Source: Paenibacillus sp. FSL R5-0345
Lineage (GTDB): Bacteria; Bacillota; Bacilli; Paenibacillales; Paenibacillaceae
Assembly: GCF_000758585.1 (NCBI RefSeq)
Contig: NZ_CP009281.1
Span: forward strand, 3,472,001-3,536,000
Length of the DNA stretch: 64,000 nucleotides
Reading direction: 5' to 3'
Part shown: positions 40,642 through 49,314 of the stretch, in pieces
How the letters are laid out: each line of letters starts with the position of its first letter
Numbering within the stretch: position 1 is the first letter of the stretch
Program-made: the position numbers and the translations under genes
Notes under the pieces: generated by a model
The model's database searches: none
What the model saw: the letters and a program-made list of their open reading frames with translations, nothing else
What the model was told of the DNA's origin: nothing

Positions 40642-42144
40642 ATGAGATTGTTTGAATTATTGCTATATTTGTCAAACATCAGTTTGTTTGTATTAACAGT
40701 TGTATAAAAAAAAGGGCAGCGTATAATTCCAGTATGCGTTGCAAGCGGGATCGCCGCAGTTTTTCTGGTCATTCATTGGACGGTGGAAGGATACAGAGTT
40801 CAGCTGTTTTTCCCATATTGCATAACGGTCATTTTTTTAGCCATTTCAGGTTATAGTTATTTTAAAAAAAGCAGTTTCCAAAAAATCCCTCGATTCCTGT
40901 TAGGTTCAGCTTATACCGCTATAGCGATCATGCTGGTCGGAACAGCGGTCCTCATGTATGCTTTTCCTGTATTTAAACTCCCTGAACTGTCAGGCAAATT
41001 CAAGGTAGGAACGCAAACGTTTCATTTTGTGGATACCAATAGAGAAGAGATTTTTGATAAAGCAAGAGATGGTAAAAGAGAGTTAATGGTTCAGGTATGG
41101 TATCCGAGTCAAGCTGGAAGTGGCAAGCGAACTTCTTTTATTCCCGATACGCGGATTTTAAGTTATATGGCCGCGAACTATGGTCTTCCCGGGTTTACTT
41201 TTCAACACCTGAAGTACGTATCCAGTCATGCATATTCGGAGGCGGCAATCTCTACGGCACAGACTTCATACCCACTGATCCTTGCGAATCCCGGCAACGG
41301 TTCTTCCAGGCTCCTCCACACGTCGCAAGCCGAATCTCTCGCGAGTCACGGATATATCGTGGCAATGATCGACCACACCTACAACACATTTGCAACCGAG
41401 TTTCCGGACGGTCGAATCACGACCAGCACAACCAACGACTTATTCTCGCCTGACCATGATTATCGGACGGAAAGCAGAAATCGCGACAAGTTAGGGAAAG
41501 TTTTAACCGACGATGTGGTGTTTGTGCTGGACCAATTCGAGCTTATCCAATCGGGGCAGATTCCAAGTCATTTAAAAGGCTGGATTGATCTCGACCATGT
41601 CGGGGTGTTCGGTCATTCTATCGGCGGAGCAACGGCTTATGACGCTGCTTACGATCCGCGAATCGCGGTTGGCATAGACCTGGATGGAGGGCTTTATCGT
41701 CTGCGTGAAAGAGAGGGTCTGCGAAAACCGTTTTTGTTCCTCAACTCGGAAAGCTATTTCGAAAAATTAAAAATGGTGATGGATAACCGTGTCTACACGG
41801 ATGCAGAAATTAACCGTATGGGCTCAACCAGAGAGTGGGAGGATCAAGTAACGGAAGATAAAAAGTTGGAGCTTGAACGGATGCGCAAAACGGTCGACGA
41901 AGGGGGTCAAGTCCTCTATATCGAAAATACGGAGCATTTAAATTTTACCGACGTACAGTTCATTTCTCCGATTTTCAAAATGCTGGGCATTACGGGAAAG
42001 ATTGAGCCCAATAGAGCGGACTCCATTACCAATACCTATATGCTGAATTTCTTCGATATGTATCTGAAAAATCAAGACGGAATCTTAATGAAAGGACCAG
42101 ATAGCCGCTTTCCGGAGGTGAAGTTCGTAACTTCACTATTTTAA
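40642..42144 (+). pseudogene. Alpha/beta hydrolase (PAF-acetylhydrolase-like) gene with an in-frame stop at codon 22
   Basis: The natural start is the ATG at 40642 with AAAGGAG upstream. The frame reads MRLFELLLYLSNISLFVLTVV, then TAA (40705-40707), and goes on in the same frame as KKGQRIIPVCVASGIAAVF... to 42144, giving 501 codons in all. Four N-terminal membrane segments are followed by a hydrolase domain with GVFGHSIGG (nucleophile serine), IDLDGG (acid) and TEHLNF (histidine). The domain matches the platelet-activating-factor acetylhydrolase-like group of Paenibacillus. Everything after the stop is intact, so the lesion is recent, is read through, or translation restarts downstream (first in-frame ATG is well inside). 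Confidence 0.7.
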
Positions 42145-42171
42145 ATTACTGAACAGCCTACCGAAATTGAT

Positions 42172-42226
42172 AACCCCCTTCATGTAGACAGGTTTTATAT
42201 AAACCGTTACTGAGGGGGAGTTTTTA
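42172..42226 (+). terminator. Terminator-like hairpin after the alpha/beta hydrolase
   Basis: CCCCCT...AGGGGG outer stem with an inner GGTTT/AAACC stem, followed by AGTTTTTA. Confidence 0.5.
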
Positions 42227-42278
42227 TTTTGTCCAAGAGGATTAAGTTCGTTTTATGTGCAAAAGAGGGTTCTTCTAA

Positions 42279-42638
42279 GTTGCGATTATATCCGCCTTTA
42301 TAGTCGGAATCGTTTCAGGTTTTGGAGGCGCTGGAGGCGCTTTTATTCTGATTCCGGTCATACTCACTCTGCTCCACATTCCAGCACGGACGACCATTGC
42401 TTCCTCACTGGCGATAGTCTTTATTTCAGCCATTGGCGGAGTGGTTGGTAAAATTTCGGGAGGAACTATACCTTTATGGCCGACACTATTTACAGTCATT
42501 GGCAGCTTGATCAATGCGCCATTGGGATCAAAAATCAGCGCTAAAATAAATGTAAAGGTACTGAGATATGCTTTAATCATGGATCTTTTAGGTGTATATT
42601 TAATTGTTTTGCTCTATACTATACCTATCCAGGTATAG
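42279..42638 (+). pseudogene. 5'-truncated TauE/SafE-family sulfite exporter gene
   Basis: The frame opens right after TAA (42276-42278) and reads VAIISAFIVGIVSGFGGAGGAF, then ARTTIASSLAIVFISAIGGVVGKISGG, then LGSKISAKINVKVLRYAL, up to TAG at 42636-42638. This is TauE/SafE membrane-exporter sequence, but only about half of a usual ~250-residue protein remains and there is no start. The stop codon lies inside the CstR operator (42616-42641). With the CstR-like gene and the broken rhodanese gene downstream it is part of a decayed sulfide/sulfite-handling cluster. Confidence 0.75.
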
Positions 42639-42641
42639 TAT
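42616..42641. promoter_or_regulatory. CstR/CsoR-type operator
   Basis: ATACTATACC-TATCCA-GGTATAGTAT, perfect 10-base arms, 20 bases before the CstR-like start. It matches the ATACC/GGTAT core of CsoR/CstR operators, so autoregulation is likely. Confidence 0.75.
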
Positions 42642-42660
42642 ATATGAGGAGATGACAGTT

Positions 42661-42930
42661 ATGGATTACAATTATCCAAATGAGATCAAAACCCGTTTGC
42701 GCAGAATCGAAGGACAGATTCGCGGCGTACTGCGGTTAATGGAAGAAGGCAAGTCTTGTAAAGAGGTCGTTTCACAGTTGTCCGCGGTTCGTAACGCTTC
42801 CGACAGAGCGCTTGCTCAAATTGTGGCGGAGAATTTGCAGCAGTGTATTTTAGAAGAACAAGCCAACGGTAATCCCGATCCAGGTAAAATGGTCAAAGAA
42901 GCCGTGGAATTACTTGTAAAAAGCAGATAA
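42661..42930 (+). CDS. cstR: CstR-like persulfide-sensing repressor (CsoR family)
   Basis: 89 residues from the ATG at 42661 (GAGGAGATGACAGTT upstream). All-helical CsoR/RcnR family: NEIKTRLRRIEGQIRGVLRLME opening, Cys33 in GKSCKEVVSQL and Cys62 in AENLQQCI. The copper ligand histidine of CsoR, expected four residues before the second cysteine, is asparagine here (N58), which fits a sulfur-species sensor (CstR) and not a copper sensor. Intact, with its operator upstream, while the TauE and rhodanese genes it would control on either side are broken. Confidence 0.82.
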   Translation: MDYNYPNEIKTRLRRIEGQIRGVLRLMEEGKSCKEVVSQLSAVRNASDRALAQIVAENLQQCILEEQANGNPDPGKMVKEAVELLVKSR

Positions 42931-42977
42931 ACACGGGAAGACTAAAGATAATCAAACACCAGAAGGATGAATACAGC

Positions 42978-43285
42978 ATGACTTTTAAAGAAATAAACTC
43001 TAGTGACTAGCCAAGCGTCTTAATCAAGGGGAGTCGTTCTCGATGCTCGATGTTCGTGAACTCGAAGAATGAGAGGAAGGCCATGTTGCAGGTGCTAAGC
43101 ATATTCCGCTCGGTGAACTGACTTTGAGACTGAACGAACTTGACCCTGCACGTGAGACAATCGTGATCTGCCGCAGCGGTAATCGCAGCGGAATGGCTTG
43201 TGAGCTTTTAAACGCTAAGGGATATAAAGTTATTAATATGACCGGCGGTCTCCTTGCATGGGCTGACAAATTGGTTCGTGAATAA
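42978..43285 (+). pseudogene. Broken rhodanese-domain gene
   Basis: ATG at 42978 gives MTFKEINSSD then a stop; after a frameshift the text continues FSMLDVRELEE-stop-EEGHVAGAKHIPLGELTLRL, with TGA where rhodaneses have tryptophan, and then ETIVICRSGNRSGMACELL (active-site cysteine in CRSGNRS) to a stop at 43283-43285. At least one frameshift and two stops, so non-functional. It lies directly downstream of cstR. Confidence 0.8.
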
Positions 43286-43373
43286 ATAATAACAATCACC
43301 AGCAATGAGCAAATACAGAACCCCGTGCCCAGCGCGAGGCTCTGTTTTTAAGCATTTCATTTTGTAGAACAGC

Positions 43374-43497
43374 GAGCCATTTATCCATGAAGCAGCTCGT
43401 CAGCTTGCCGAGCTGCTTCCTCTGGCTGAAATCGATACCCTGCCCGGTCAGGATCATTCGGCGGTTGTAATGGCTCCGGATGTCCTGGGTAGAAAAT
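43374..43497 (+). pseudogene. C-terminal remnant of an alpha/beta hydrolase gene
   Basis: In-frame text HEAARQLAELLPLAEIDTL, then PGQDHSAVVMAPDVLGRKL. The 'L.gqdH.aVv.aP..l' ending with the catalytic histidine is typical of small alpha/beta hydrolases. Only this end remains. Confidence 0.5.
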
Positions 43498-43656
43498 TAT
43501 CGATCGCGAGCTGTAATAACCACAAGAAGATAAATGGAAGGGGATCCGCTCAGACGGAAACTCCGGTAATACTTAATTTGTTTGGATTTCAATCATTTTT
43601 TTGCCTTTCTCATGACCTACTATGTTAGATTATTCTAAGTGAGTATAGTTCATGTT

Positions 43657-43709
43657 CTGATTCTCCTTGTGTAGGTATGAGGTGATAACCTTCAATCTAC
43701 ACGAATCAG
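43657..43709. promoter_or_regulatory. Compound inverted repeat in the exporter leader region
   Basis: CTGATTC-N5-GTGTAG...CTACAC-GAATCAG with an inner AGGT/ACCT pair; can form a long hairpin. No T-run follows. Position 220 bases upstream of the ABC gene. Function unknown. Confidence 0.45.
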
Positions 43710-43930
43710 TCATGGGCTATTATTTTTGATCAAAATCAGCTTTCTCACTTCATATTACAATCCTTCACATACAATAAATGATATATATTACATACATTAT
43801 CATGTTTTATATTATATACATTAATAGTTATTTTTATTAATATATGAGAGGAGGTTGAATGTAAACGTCAAACAAGTGGCGATGTGTGAATCATTGAACC
43901 TCTTAAATATGAAAATAGACAGGAGTAACA

Positions 43931-45715
43931 TTGATGATTGGTCAAATTAACCCAGAAACTAAAAATGAAACCGCTATCAATAAATCTTATTCGCAAATGT
44001 ACAGATGGGTTCTATCGTATTTAAGCTCATACCGTATTACGTTTACCCTGACTGTATTGTTGGGAATCATTATTGCAATCATTGAGCTATTATTACCAAA
44101 ATCCCTACAGATCTTCATTGATAAGGTGTTGCCTGTACGAAATCCGCATTTTATTATCTACGCTATCTTCAGCTTGGTGATATTGGTCTTCGTCAGCATT
44201 CTTCTATCATATAAAAAAAATACCATGGAAAGAAGCATGCAAGAGTATATTGCAAGAGATATTCAGTACAGTGTCTATCAAAAAATAAAGGGCATGGGAT
44301 TTTCTTATTTTGAGGAACATCCGGTTGGAGAAAGTATAGGTTTATTACAGACGGAGGTAGATTCCCTTCAAAAATACTACAGGGAGCTGCTCCCAAAATA
44401 CATACGTACTGGACTGTTCAGCGCCGTTTCGATCTTCTTAATGAGCACGATGAGTGTTCGCCTTACACTTATTCTTATCCCAACGATTCTTATTTACCAT
44501 TTGTTCGGTTCCAAATTGGATCAGAAAGTATCCGATTACGGGAAACAGTGGGGAGACCAGAGGGTTCATTTGTATCAGACCGTTTATGAGACATTGTCTT
44601 CTCAGTTGGAACTCAAGATTAATTCAGCTGAACTGTGGGGCAACCGTCGGAGTGAATCTGCGGTTCTCCTGCATAACCAAACATTGCTACGCTCATTTTC
44701 TTACCAAAACCTCCGGACGTCACTCCGACGCTTAGCACAATATGCCGGAGCTATCGGAACTATGCTCTATGCCGTTTACCTTCATAACTCCAACATCTTG
44801 ACCGTAGGTGAAATTTCTGCTTTTTTGCTTTACTTTTTTATAGCTATGCAGAATATGACCTCCTTTATTGTTTTGACATCCGAACAGCGAACCATGCTGA
44901 AGCAAATCGAACGTTTATATTCTCTTCATCAGCTGGAACCTGAAATTTCAGAGGACAAGAGTCCCACTGTGATCGAACAAGTTGCAGGGAATGTAACATT
45001 TCACAATGTTGGTTTTGCGTATAAAGGTAAAGCCGACGTGTTACAAGAGATTTCAATGGACATTAAAGCCGGGCAACGAGTTGCTATTATTGGTCCTAGC
45101 GGAGAAGGAAAATCTACCTTATTGAAATTGATTCCTCGGTTTTATGACGTTAAAGAAGGCTCAATTACCATTGATCAGGTCGACATCAAAAGGTGGCCAC
45201 TTTGGAAGCTGCGAGAAGAGGTGGGTATTATTTTTCAAGAAACTTACCTGTTCGGCTCGACGATCAAAGAGAATATATTGGTCGGAAAACCTCAAGCTAG
45301 TGACGAGGAGGTGGTAACTGCTGCAAAAGCGGCTGCTGCCCACAATTTTATCATGAGCTTGCCGCAAGGCTATGACACCCTGGTAAAGGAAAGAGGAGTC
45401 ATACTCTCAGGAGGGCAAAAACAAAGAATATCCCTTGCCCGTTTATTTTTAAAAAGCCCTTCGATTTTGCTGATGGATGAAGCCACTGCCGCTTTGGATA
45501 ATATTAATGAAGTAGAAGTAACGGATGCCATAGGGCGCTTGATGAAGAACCGAACCATGATTACAGTTGCCCATCGAATCTCAACGATTAAAGATTATGA
45601 TGTTATTGTTTATCTAAGGGGCGGAAAGATCGTTGAATCAGGAACCTATCAAGAATTGATAGATGCGTGTGGTGAATTCTTCCAACTTGTTAAGGGGCAG
45701 GGGGACATGGCATGA
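43931..45715 (+). CDS. ABC exporter half-transporter, subunit A
   Basis: 594 residues: fused membrane domain (about 30-330, six segments) and ATPase domain (about 350-590). Walker A GPSGEGKST near residue 390, signature LSGGQKQRISLARL, Walker B ILLMDEATAALD, H-loop VAHRIST. Start ATG with AGGAGTAACATTG upstream. The next gene overlaps by 4 bases and encodes a second half-transporter, so the two form a heterodimeric exporter (lipid, drug or peptide). There is no peptidase C39 domain. Substrate unknown; no biosynthetic genes are nearby. Confidence 0.88.
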   Translation: MMIGQINPETKNETAINKSYSQMYRWVLSYLSSYRITFTLTVLLGIIIAIIELLLPKSLQIFIDKVLPVRNPHFIIYAIFSLVILVFVSILLSYKKNTMERSMQEYIARDIQYSVYQKIKGMGFSYFEEHPVGESIGLLQTEVDSLQKYYRELLPKYIRTGLFSAVSIFLMSTMSVRLTLILIPTILIYHLFGSKLDQKVSDYGKQWGDQRVHLYQTVYETLSSQLELKINSAELWGNRRSESAVLLHNQTLLRSFSYQNLRTSLRRLAQYAGAIGTMLYAVYLHNSNILTVGEISAFLLYFFIAMQNMTSFIVLTSEQRTMLKQIERLYSLHQLEPEISEDKSPTVIEQVAGNVTFHNVGFAYKGKADVLQEISMDIKAGQRVAIIGPSGEGKSTLLKLIPRFYDVKEGSITIDQVDIKRWPLWKLREEVGIIFQETYLFGSTIKENILVGKPQASDEEVVTAAKAAAAHNFIMSLPQGYDTLVKERGVILSGGQKQRISLARLFLKSPSILLMDEATAALDNINEVEVTDAIGRLMKNRTMITVAHRISTIKDYDVIVYLRGGKIVESGTYQELIDACGEFFQLVKGQGDMA

Positions 45716-47433
45716 AATACTTCAAATGGACATGGGCATATCTAAAGCGGCAGAAGCTATTGTTGGTCCTAATACTGATTCTAACCGTTATCCAGATCAT
45801 CACTCAGTTTGGGGGAAATTTTTACCAAAAGCAGTTAATTGACGATGTAATTGTTAAGGGAGATATGAATCTCCTCCGTTCAACAATCTTGATTATCGGT
45901 GCGTGCTATATTCTGCATGCCTCATTGACATTTCTAAGTCCCTACGTATCCCTTCAAAATTATTCTAGACTTCGTCTGGACATGTCTCGATGGCTCCTGC
46001 GTTATATCAATCAGGTGTCAATCCTGAGAATCCAACGAGAACGTATTAATGATATGGTGAGTTTGTTTTTATGGCAACTTCATCTGGTTCCATTCGCTTT
46101 ATCAGATCGTCTCTGGAATTTTATTCAAAATTTGACGTTAAGCCTTGCATTGATTATTTTCATTGCCTGGGTTAGCCCCAAAATGCTATTCATCTGTATT
46201 CTTACTGCGATTATTTATGTATGGCTGGGATACTTATATGGAATTAAAACAAAAGAAGCCCGGAAGAAGGTTTGGGATGCCCGTTATAAATTAGGGGTCT
46301 GTTTGGAAGAGGGGGTATCTGCTACCAGAGAAATTACAGCCTATAATCTGGATGAATGGGACTCGTCACGATACAATAGCCTATTTAAAGAATACTACGA
46401 TCATAGCATGCAAGAAGTCCGGACTAATAATAAAAAGCTCATATGGAGTAAGGGACTGGAATGGGTCACGTTACTCTTCATATTTTTCTATGGCGCTTAT
46501 ATGGTCTATAATGGCCAAATGTCGATAGGTGTCTTTGTAGTCACTTATATTTTTGGAACGCAATATTTATCAACGGTCCTTGCTTTATTCGATTCGGGAA
46601 CCGATATAATAGGTCATTTAACGCATGTGGAACGAATTATGAAATTTACCGAACAACCCATTGAGAAATCGGGGGAGCGGCGTCTTAAAAGCGGTGTACA
46701 AACAATATATCTTGATAAGATTACATTCCGCTATCCGGAACAGGAATCAGATGCTTTGCACGAGATTGAGTGCGAATTGCCTATAGGGAAGACCATCGGA
46801 ATCGTCGGCGGAAGCGGATCCGGAAAATCAACCCTGGCTGGTATCCTCTTCGGGCTGCATGACCCTGGGGAAGGCAACGTTCTTGTAAACGGTATTCCTC
46901 TGAAAGAATGGGATTATGATGATTGGAAAATGAATACGGCCATCGTACTTCAAGAGCCCTATCTGTTCCATGACACCCTCCGCCAAAACCTGCTAATGGG
47001 GCAAGAAATAAGTGATGAAGCCATTATGCGGGTGCTAAAAATAGTTCAACTGGAATCTTTTATCCACTCTCTATTGAATGGGCTCGATACTATTATTGGT
47101 GAGAGAGGGATTACACTCTCAGGTGGACAGCGCCAAAGAGTGGCTCTAGCTAGGGCATTGCTGAGACCTTCAGAAGTCTTAATTCTGGACGAAGCGACAT
47201 CCGCTTTGGATTTGGAAACGGAAAGAAAATTTCAAGCTGCATTGAGACAAGAAAGGCTCGGAAAAACCACAGTCATTGTTGCACATCGTTTATCCACGAT
47301 TCGAGATGCCGATCTTATATTGGTTATGGATAATGGGCATGTGGTCGAACAAGGTGGACATAGTGTGTTAATGGCTTTGGGGGGATATTATCGGAAGCTT
47401 GTGGACACTCAAGAGAATATCTATCAAGATTAA
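45712..47433 (+). CDS. ABC exporter half-transporter, subunit B
   Basis: 573 residues with membrane domain (about 15-305) and ATPase domain (about 335-573). Walker A GGSGSGKST near residue 365, LSGGQRQRVALARALL, Walker B VLILDEATSALD, H-loop VAHRLST. ATGA overlap with subunit A. Both catalytic sites look complete in the two subunits. Followed by an unrelated T-box-controlled gene. Confidence 0.88.
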   Translation: MKYFKWTWAYLKRQKLLLVLILILTVIQIITQFGGNFYQKQLIDDVIVKGDMNLLRSTILIIGACYILHASLTFLSPYVSLQNYSRLRLDMSRWLLRYINQVSILRIQRERINDMVSLFLWQLHLVPFALSDRLWNFIQNLTLSLALIIFIAWVSPKMLFICILTAIIYVWLGYLYGIKTKEARKKVWDARYKLGVCLEEGVSATREITAYNLDEWDSSRYNSLFKEYYDHSMQEVRTNNKKLIWSKGLEWVTLLFIFFYGAYMVYNGQMSIGVFVVTYIFGTQYLSTVLALFDSGTDIIGHLTHVERIMKFTEQPIEKSGERRLKSGVQTIYLDKITFRYPEQESDALHEIECELPIGKTIGIVGGSGSGKSTLAGILFGLHDPGEGNVLVNGIPLKEWDYDDWKMNTAIVLQEPYLFHDTLRQNLLMGQEISDEAIMRVLKIVQLESFIHSLLNGLDTIIGERGITLSGGQRQRVALARALLRPSEVLILDEATSALDLETERKFQAALRQERLGKTTVIVAHRLSTIRDADLILVMDNGHVVEQGGHSVLMALGGYYRKLVDTQENIYQD

Positions 47434-47558
47434 TGCCAAGTCGACAGATAAAAATATGTTAAGCGCATTAAACTATCGCCTCATAGATCGAGTCAAACAG
47501 CGCTACATTTAGTTAACTAAGGTTGGACATCAACCGAAAGAAAAAGATCGAAGGGTTA

Positions 47559-47586
47559 TTGACAGGAAGATATTGTTAACTATAAG
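47559..47586 (+). promoter_or_regulatory. Promoter of the T-box leader
   Basis: TTGACA (47559-47564), 16-base spacer, TATAAG (47581-47586). Predicted RNA start near 47593. Confidence 0.65.
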
Positions 47587-47592
47587 CTTGAA

Positions 47593-47850
47593 TAAATATT
47601 ATCAAAACGCAAAGATTGGGAGTATTAAGGGATATACCTGTTGCTCAGAGAACTTTCGGGAGGTGTGAGACAGTGTACAGGTTCCTCAACTCACCCATGA
47701 GTGATAAGACTGAATATTATTAAGTCTTATCGGCTAACCCCGTTATCGGGTCCAAAGATGATTCGTTTTATTCAAGCACGAATCAAGAAGAGTGGTACCG
47801 CGCTTGGTAAAACCTAACGCCTCTTTGTAGGCAATAGGTTTTTTTCTTTG
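47593..47850 (+). ncRNA. T-box leader riboswitch
   Basis: The T-box core AGTGGTACCGCG is at 47791-47802, followed by a terminator (AACCTA...TAGGTT with an inner GCCT/AGGC pair, then T-run, about 47811-47846). Upstream hairpins typical of T-boxes are present: TGATTCGT/ACGAATCA (47759-47785), ATAAGACT/AGTCTTAT (near 47703-47730) and a Stem I with GCTCA/TGAGT closing a specifier region that reads AACTCACC. The triplet before ACC is CTC, pointing to tRNA-Leu sensing. The gene controlled is a HIT-family protein, an unusual T-box target. Confidence 0.82.
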
Positions 47851-47885
47851 GATTTTAAATTGAGAATAAGGGAGCGTATACTAAA

Positions 47886-48341
47886 ATGATGTCTTCAAAT
47901 GATTGTTTTATATGCCGCAAACATAATGGTGAACTTAAAGTGAATGGTGGGTGCATTTATGAAGATGAATTTGTGTATGTGGGACACATTGGATCTAATG
48001 AACCTTTGATTTATTTGGGTTACCTTATAGTAGATTTAAAGCGGCATGCAGCTGGCTATGGTGATATGAACGATGATGAAGCACGTGCTATTGGCTTTAT
48101 TTTAAATAAGTTAGGTAGAGGATTAAGAGACTCAGAAAACGCTGAACATGTATATAGCTTTGTACAAGGTGATGCTTTTCCTCATTTTCATATTCACCTT
48201 ATCCCAAGGTACCCTGGCACACCCAAAGAATTATGGCATCCAACAAATATCAGAAACTATAAAGAAGTACATGGTACAGTTAATCAAGTAGAAGAAGTCT
48301 GTTCCCGATTGAGAGGTGTTCTTCAACGTGAAATCGAATAG
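47886..48341 (+). CDS. HIT-family protein under T-box control
   Basis: 151 residues. Histidine-triad domain with H100-F-H102-I-H104 (HFHIHL) near the C-terminal third and a zinc-type C7-x-x-C10 pair at the start. Nucleotide-binding hydrolase or transferase of the HIT superfamily; no closer subgroup can be given. An AAGGGAG-type site precedes the ATG. It is the first gene after a T-box leader, so its expression should rise when a tRNA (probably tRNA-Leu) is uncharged. The following small gene overlaps its 3' end. Confidence 0.82.
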   Translation: MMSSNDCFICRKHNGELKVNGGCIYEDEFVYVGHIGSNEPLIYLGYLIVDLKRHAAGYGDMNDDEARAIGFILNKLGRGLRDSENAEHVYSFVQGDAFPHFHIHLIPRYPGTPKELWHPTNIRNYKEVHGTVNQVEEVCSRLRGVLQREIE

Positions 48342-48636
48342 TTTAACAGATTTAAACTGGATTGGTTCTGAACAAGCATATCTCAATTGGCCATCAGTAG
48401 AGAAATTTCAACACATAACTATCGGTAGGTATGGTGGAAACATTGAGAGTGGAGCACATAAAAATGAGGATGGTTTATTAGTTTGGCAAAGCATTTCATG
48501 GGAGTTTGTAACATTAATTGATGCACATAACTCTTGTGATAGTGCAGAATTGATTATTGCCACGCTAAAGGAAGTAGAAAATTCGATTAAAGAGATTCTC
48601 GATTCAAAAATCGATGTTTTTTTTGATCAGATTTAA
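48328..48636 (+). CDS. Small protein of unknown function, coupled to the HIT gene
   Basis: 102 residues from a GTG at 48328 (GAGAGG 11 bases upstream; the GTG at 48316 is too close to that site). Soluble, no membrane segment, W-rich first half (LNWIGSEQAYLNWPSVEKF ... WQSISWEFV), helical second half. Not recognised. It overlaps the 3' end of the HIT gene by 14 bases, so both are under the same T-box. Confidence 0.65.
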   Translation: MKSNSLTDLNWIGSEQAYLNWPSVEKFQHITIGRYGGNIESGAHKNEDGLLVWQSISWEFVTLIDAHNSCDSAELIIATLKEVENSIKEILDSKIDVFFDQI

Positions 48637-48969
48637 ATATTACTACTCCAAATATTTAAATCGGATAGGTTTATTGATAAATGTCGTTCCTTAAAATAGT
48701 GAAGCATCTTGCTTAATCTGTATTCGAAAAGAGAACGTTCTATGGTGCTTTTCCGTTGGTGATTGTCAGTTGTTTCTAATTCATGATGATTTAGAAAAAT
48801 GGGGTCAAGTGAGTTTAAACCAAAGAAATTTTCAAAGATACTGCGCTTAATTCTATTAATAAATTAATGAATTCTGCTGAACAAAATAATTTAATTAAGA
48901 GTACTGAAATTAAATTTTACTTAATAGGGATATATACACTTATTTCTTCCAAAAATCTTCAATTAATTT

Positions 48970-49016
48970 ATAAAAGCCACTGTGACTCTCAAAAGAGGGA
49001 TCGACAGTGGCTTTTA
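48970..49016. terminator. Bidirectional terminator-like hairpin
   Basis: ATAAAAGCCACTGT / ACAGTGGCTTTTAT with an inner CTCT/AGAG stem; A- and T-rich on either side. It could serve convergent transcripts. Confidence 0.7.
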
Positions 49017-49162
49017 TATTGGTAAGTTAACGGAACGTTTTAAACCGATAGACTATCAACAACAGTTGCATTTCGCTAACATTTACATGTATACGATTCC
49101 CTAGACTATAGGAGATAGAGATAACTTGAAACGATAAGTGCTACTCAATTGATCCCTTAGCC

Positions 49163-49199
49163 GTTAATGGACAGAAACATGGTTTTATTACCGATTTAA
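49163..49199. repeat. Diverged copy of the palindromic repeat family
   Basis: GCCGTTAATGGACAGAAACATGG... matches GCCGATAATGGACAAGAACATGG at 52741, both continuing TATTRCCGATT. Confidence 0.55.
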
Positions 49200-49314
49200 T
49201 ATTCATCAATTAAACTTAGAAATAATTACCTATTTCCTAAGGGACAAGTATATATTCGCATTGACGATTAAATGGATGTCTAATGAAAGGTTATACTTAA
49301 CGTTGGGGCAACTT

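Larger units (their letters stand above)
43286..43930. other. 645-bp region before the ABC exporter genes
   Basis: Holds a terminator-like hairpin near 43318-43350, an alpha/beta hydrolase remnant (43374-43497), a compound inverted repeat (43657-43709), then very AT-rich sequence that should contain the exporter promoter. A short TTG frame (43855-43956) overlaps the exporter start. Confidence 0.5.
48637..49314. other. 678-bp region with a possible PP2C remnant, terminator and repeat copy
   Basis: A plus-strand frame near 48727-48850 reads RKENVLWCFSVGDCQLFLIH, then LGQ-like text, resembling a piece of a PP2C-type phosphatase, but too short to be sure. A bidirectional hairpin lies at 48970-49016, and a diverged copy of the GGACAAGAACATGG repeat at 49163-49199. 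No intact gene seen. Confidence 0.4.

Noticed and set aside
43859-43864. ATG-TAA start-stop after AGGAGG in the exporter leader
   Set aside because: Single occurrence and could be chance in AT-rich DNA; no further support.
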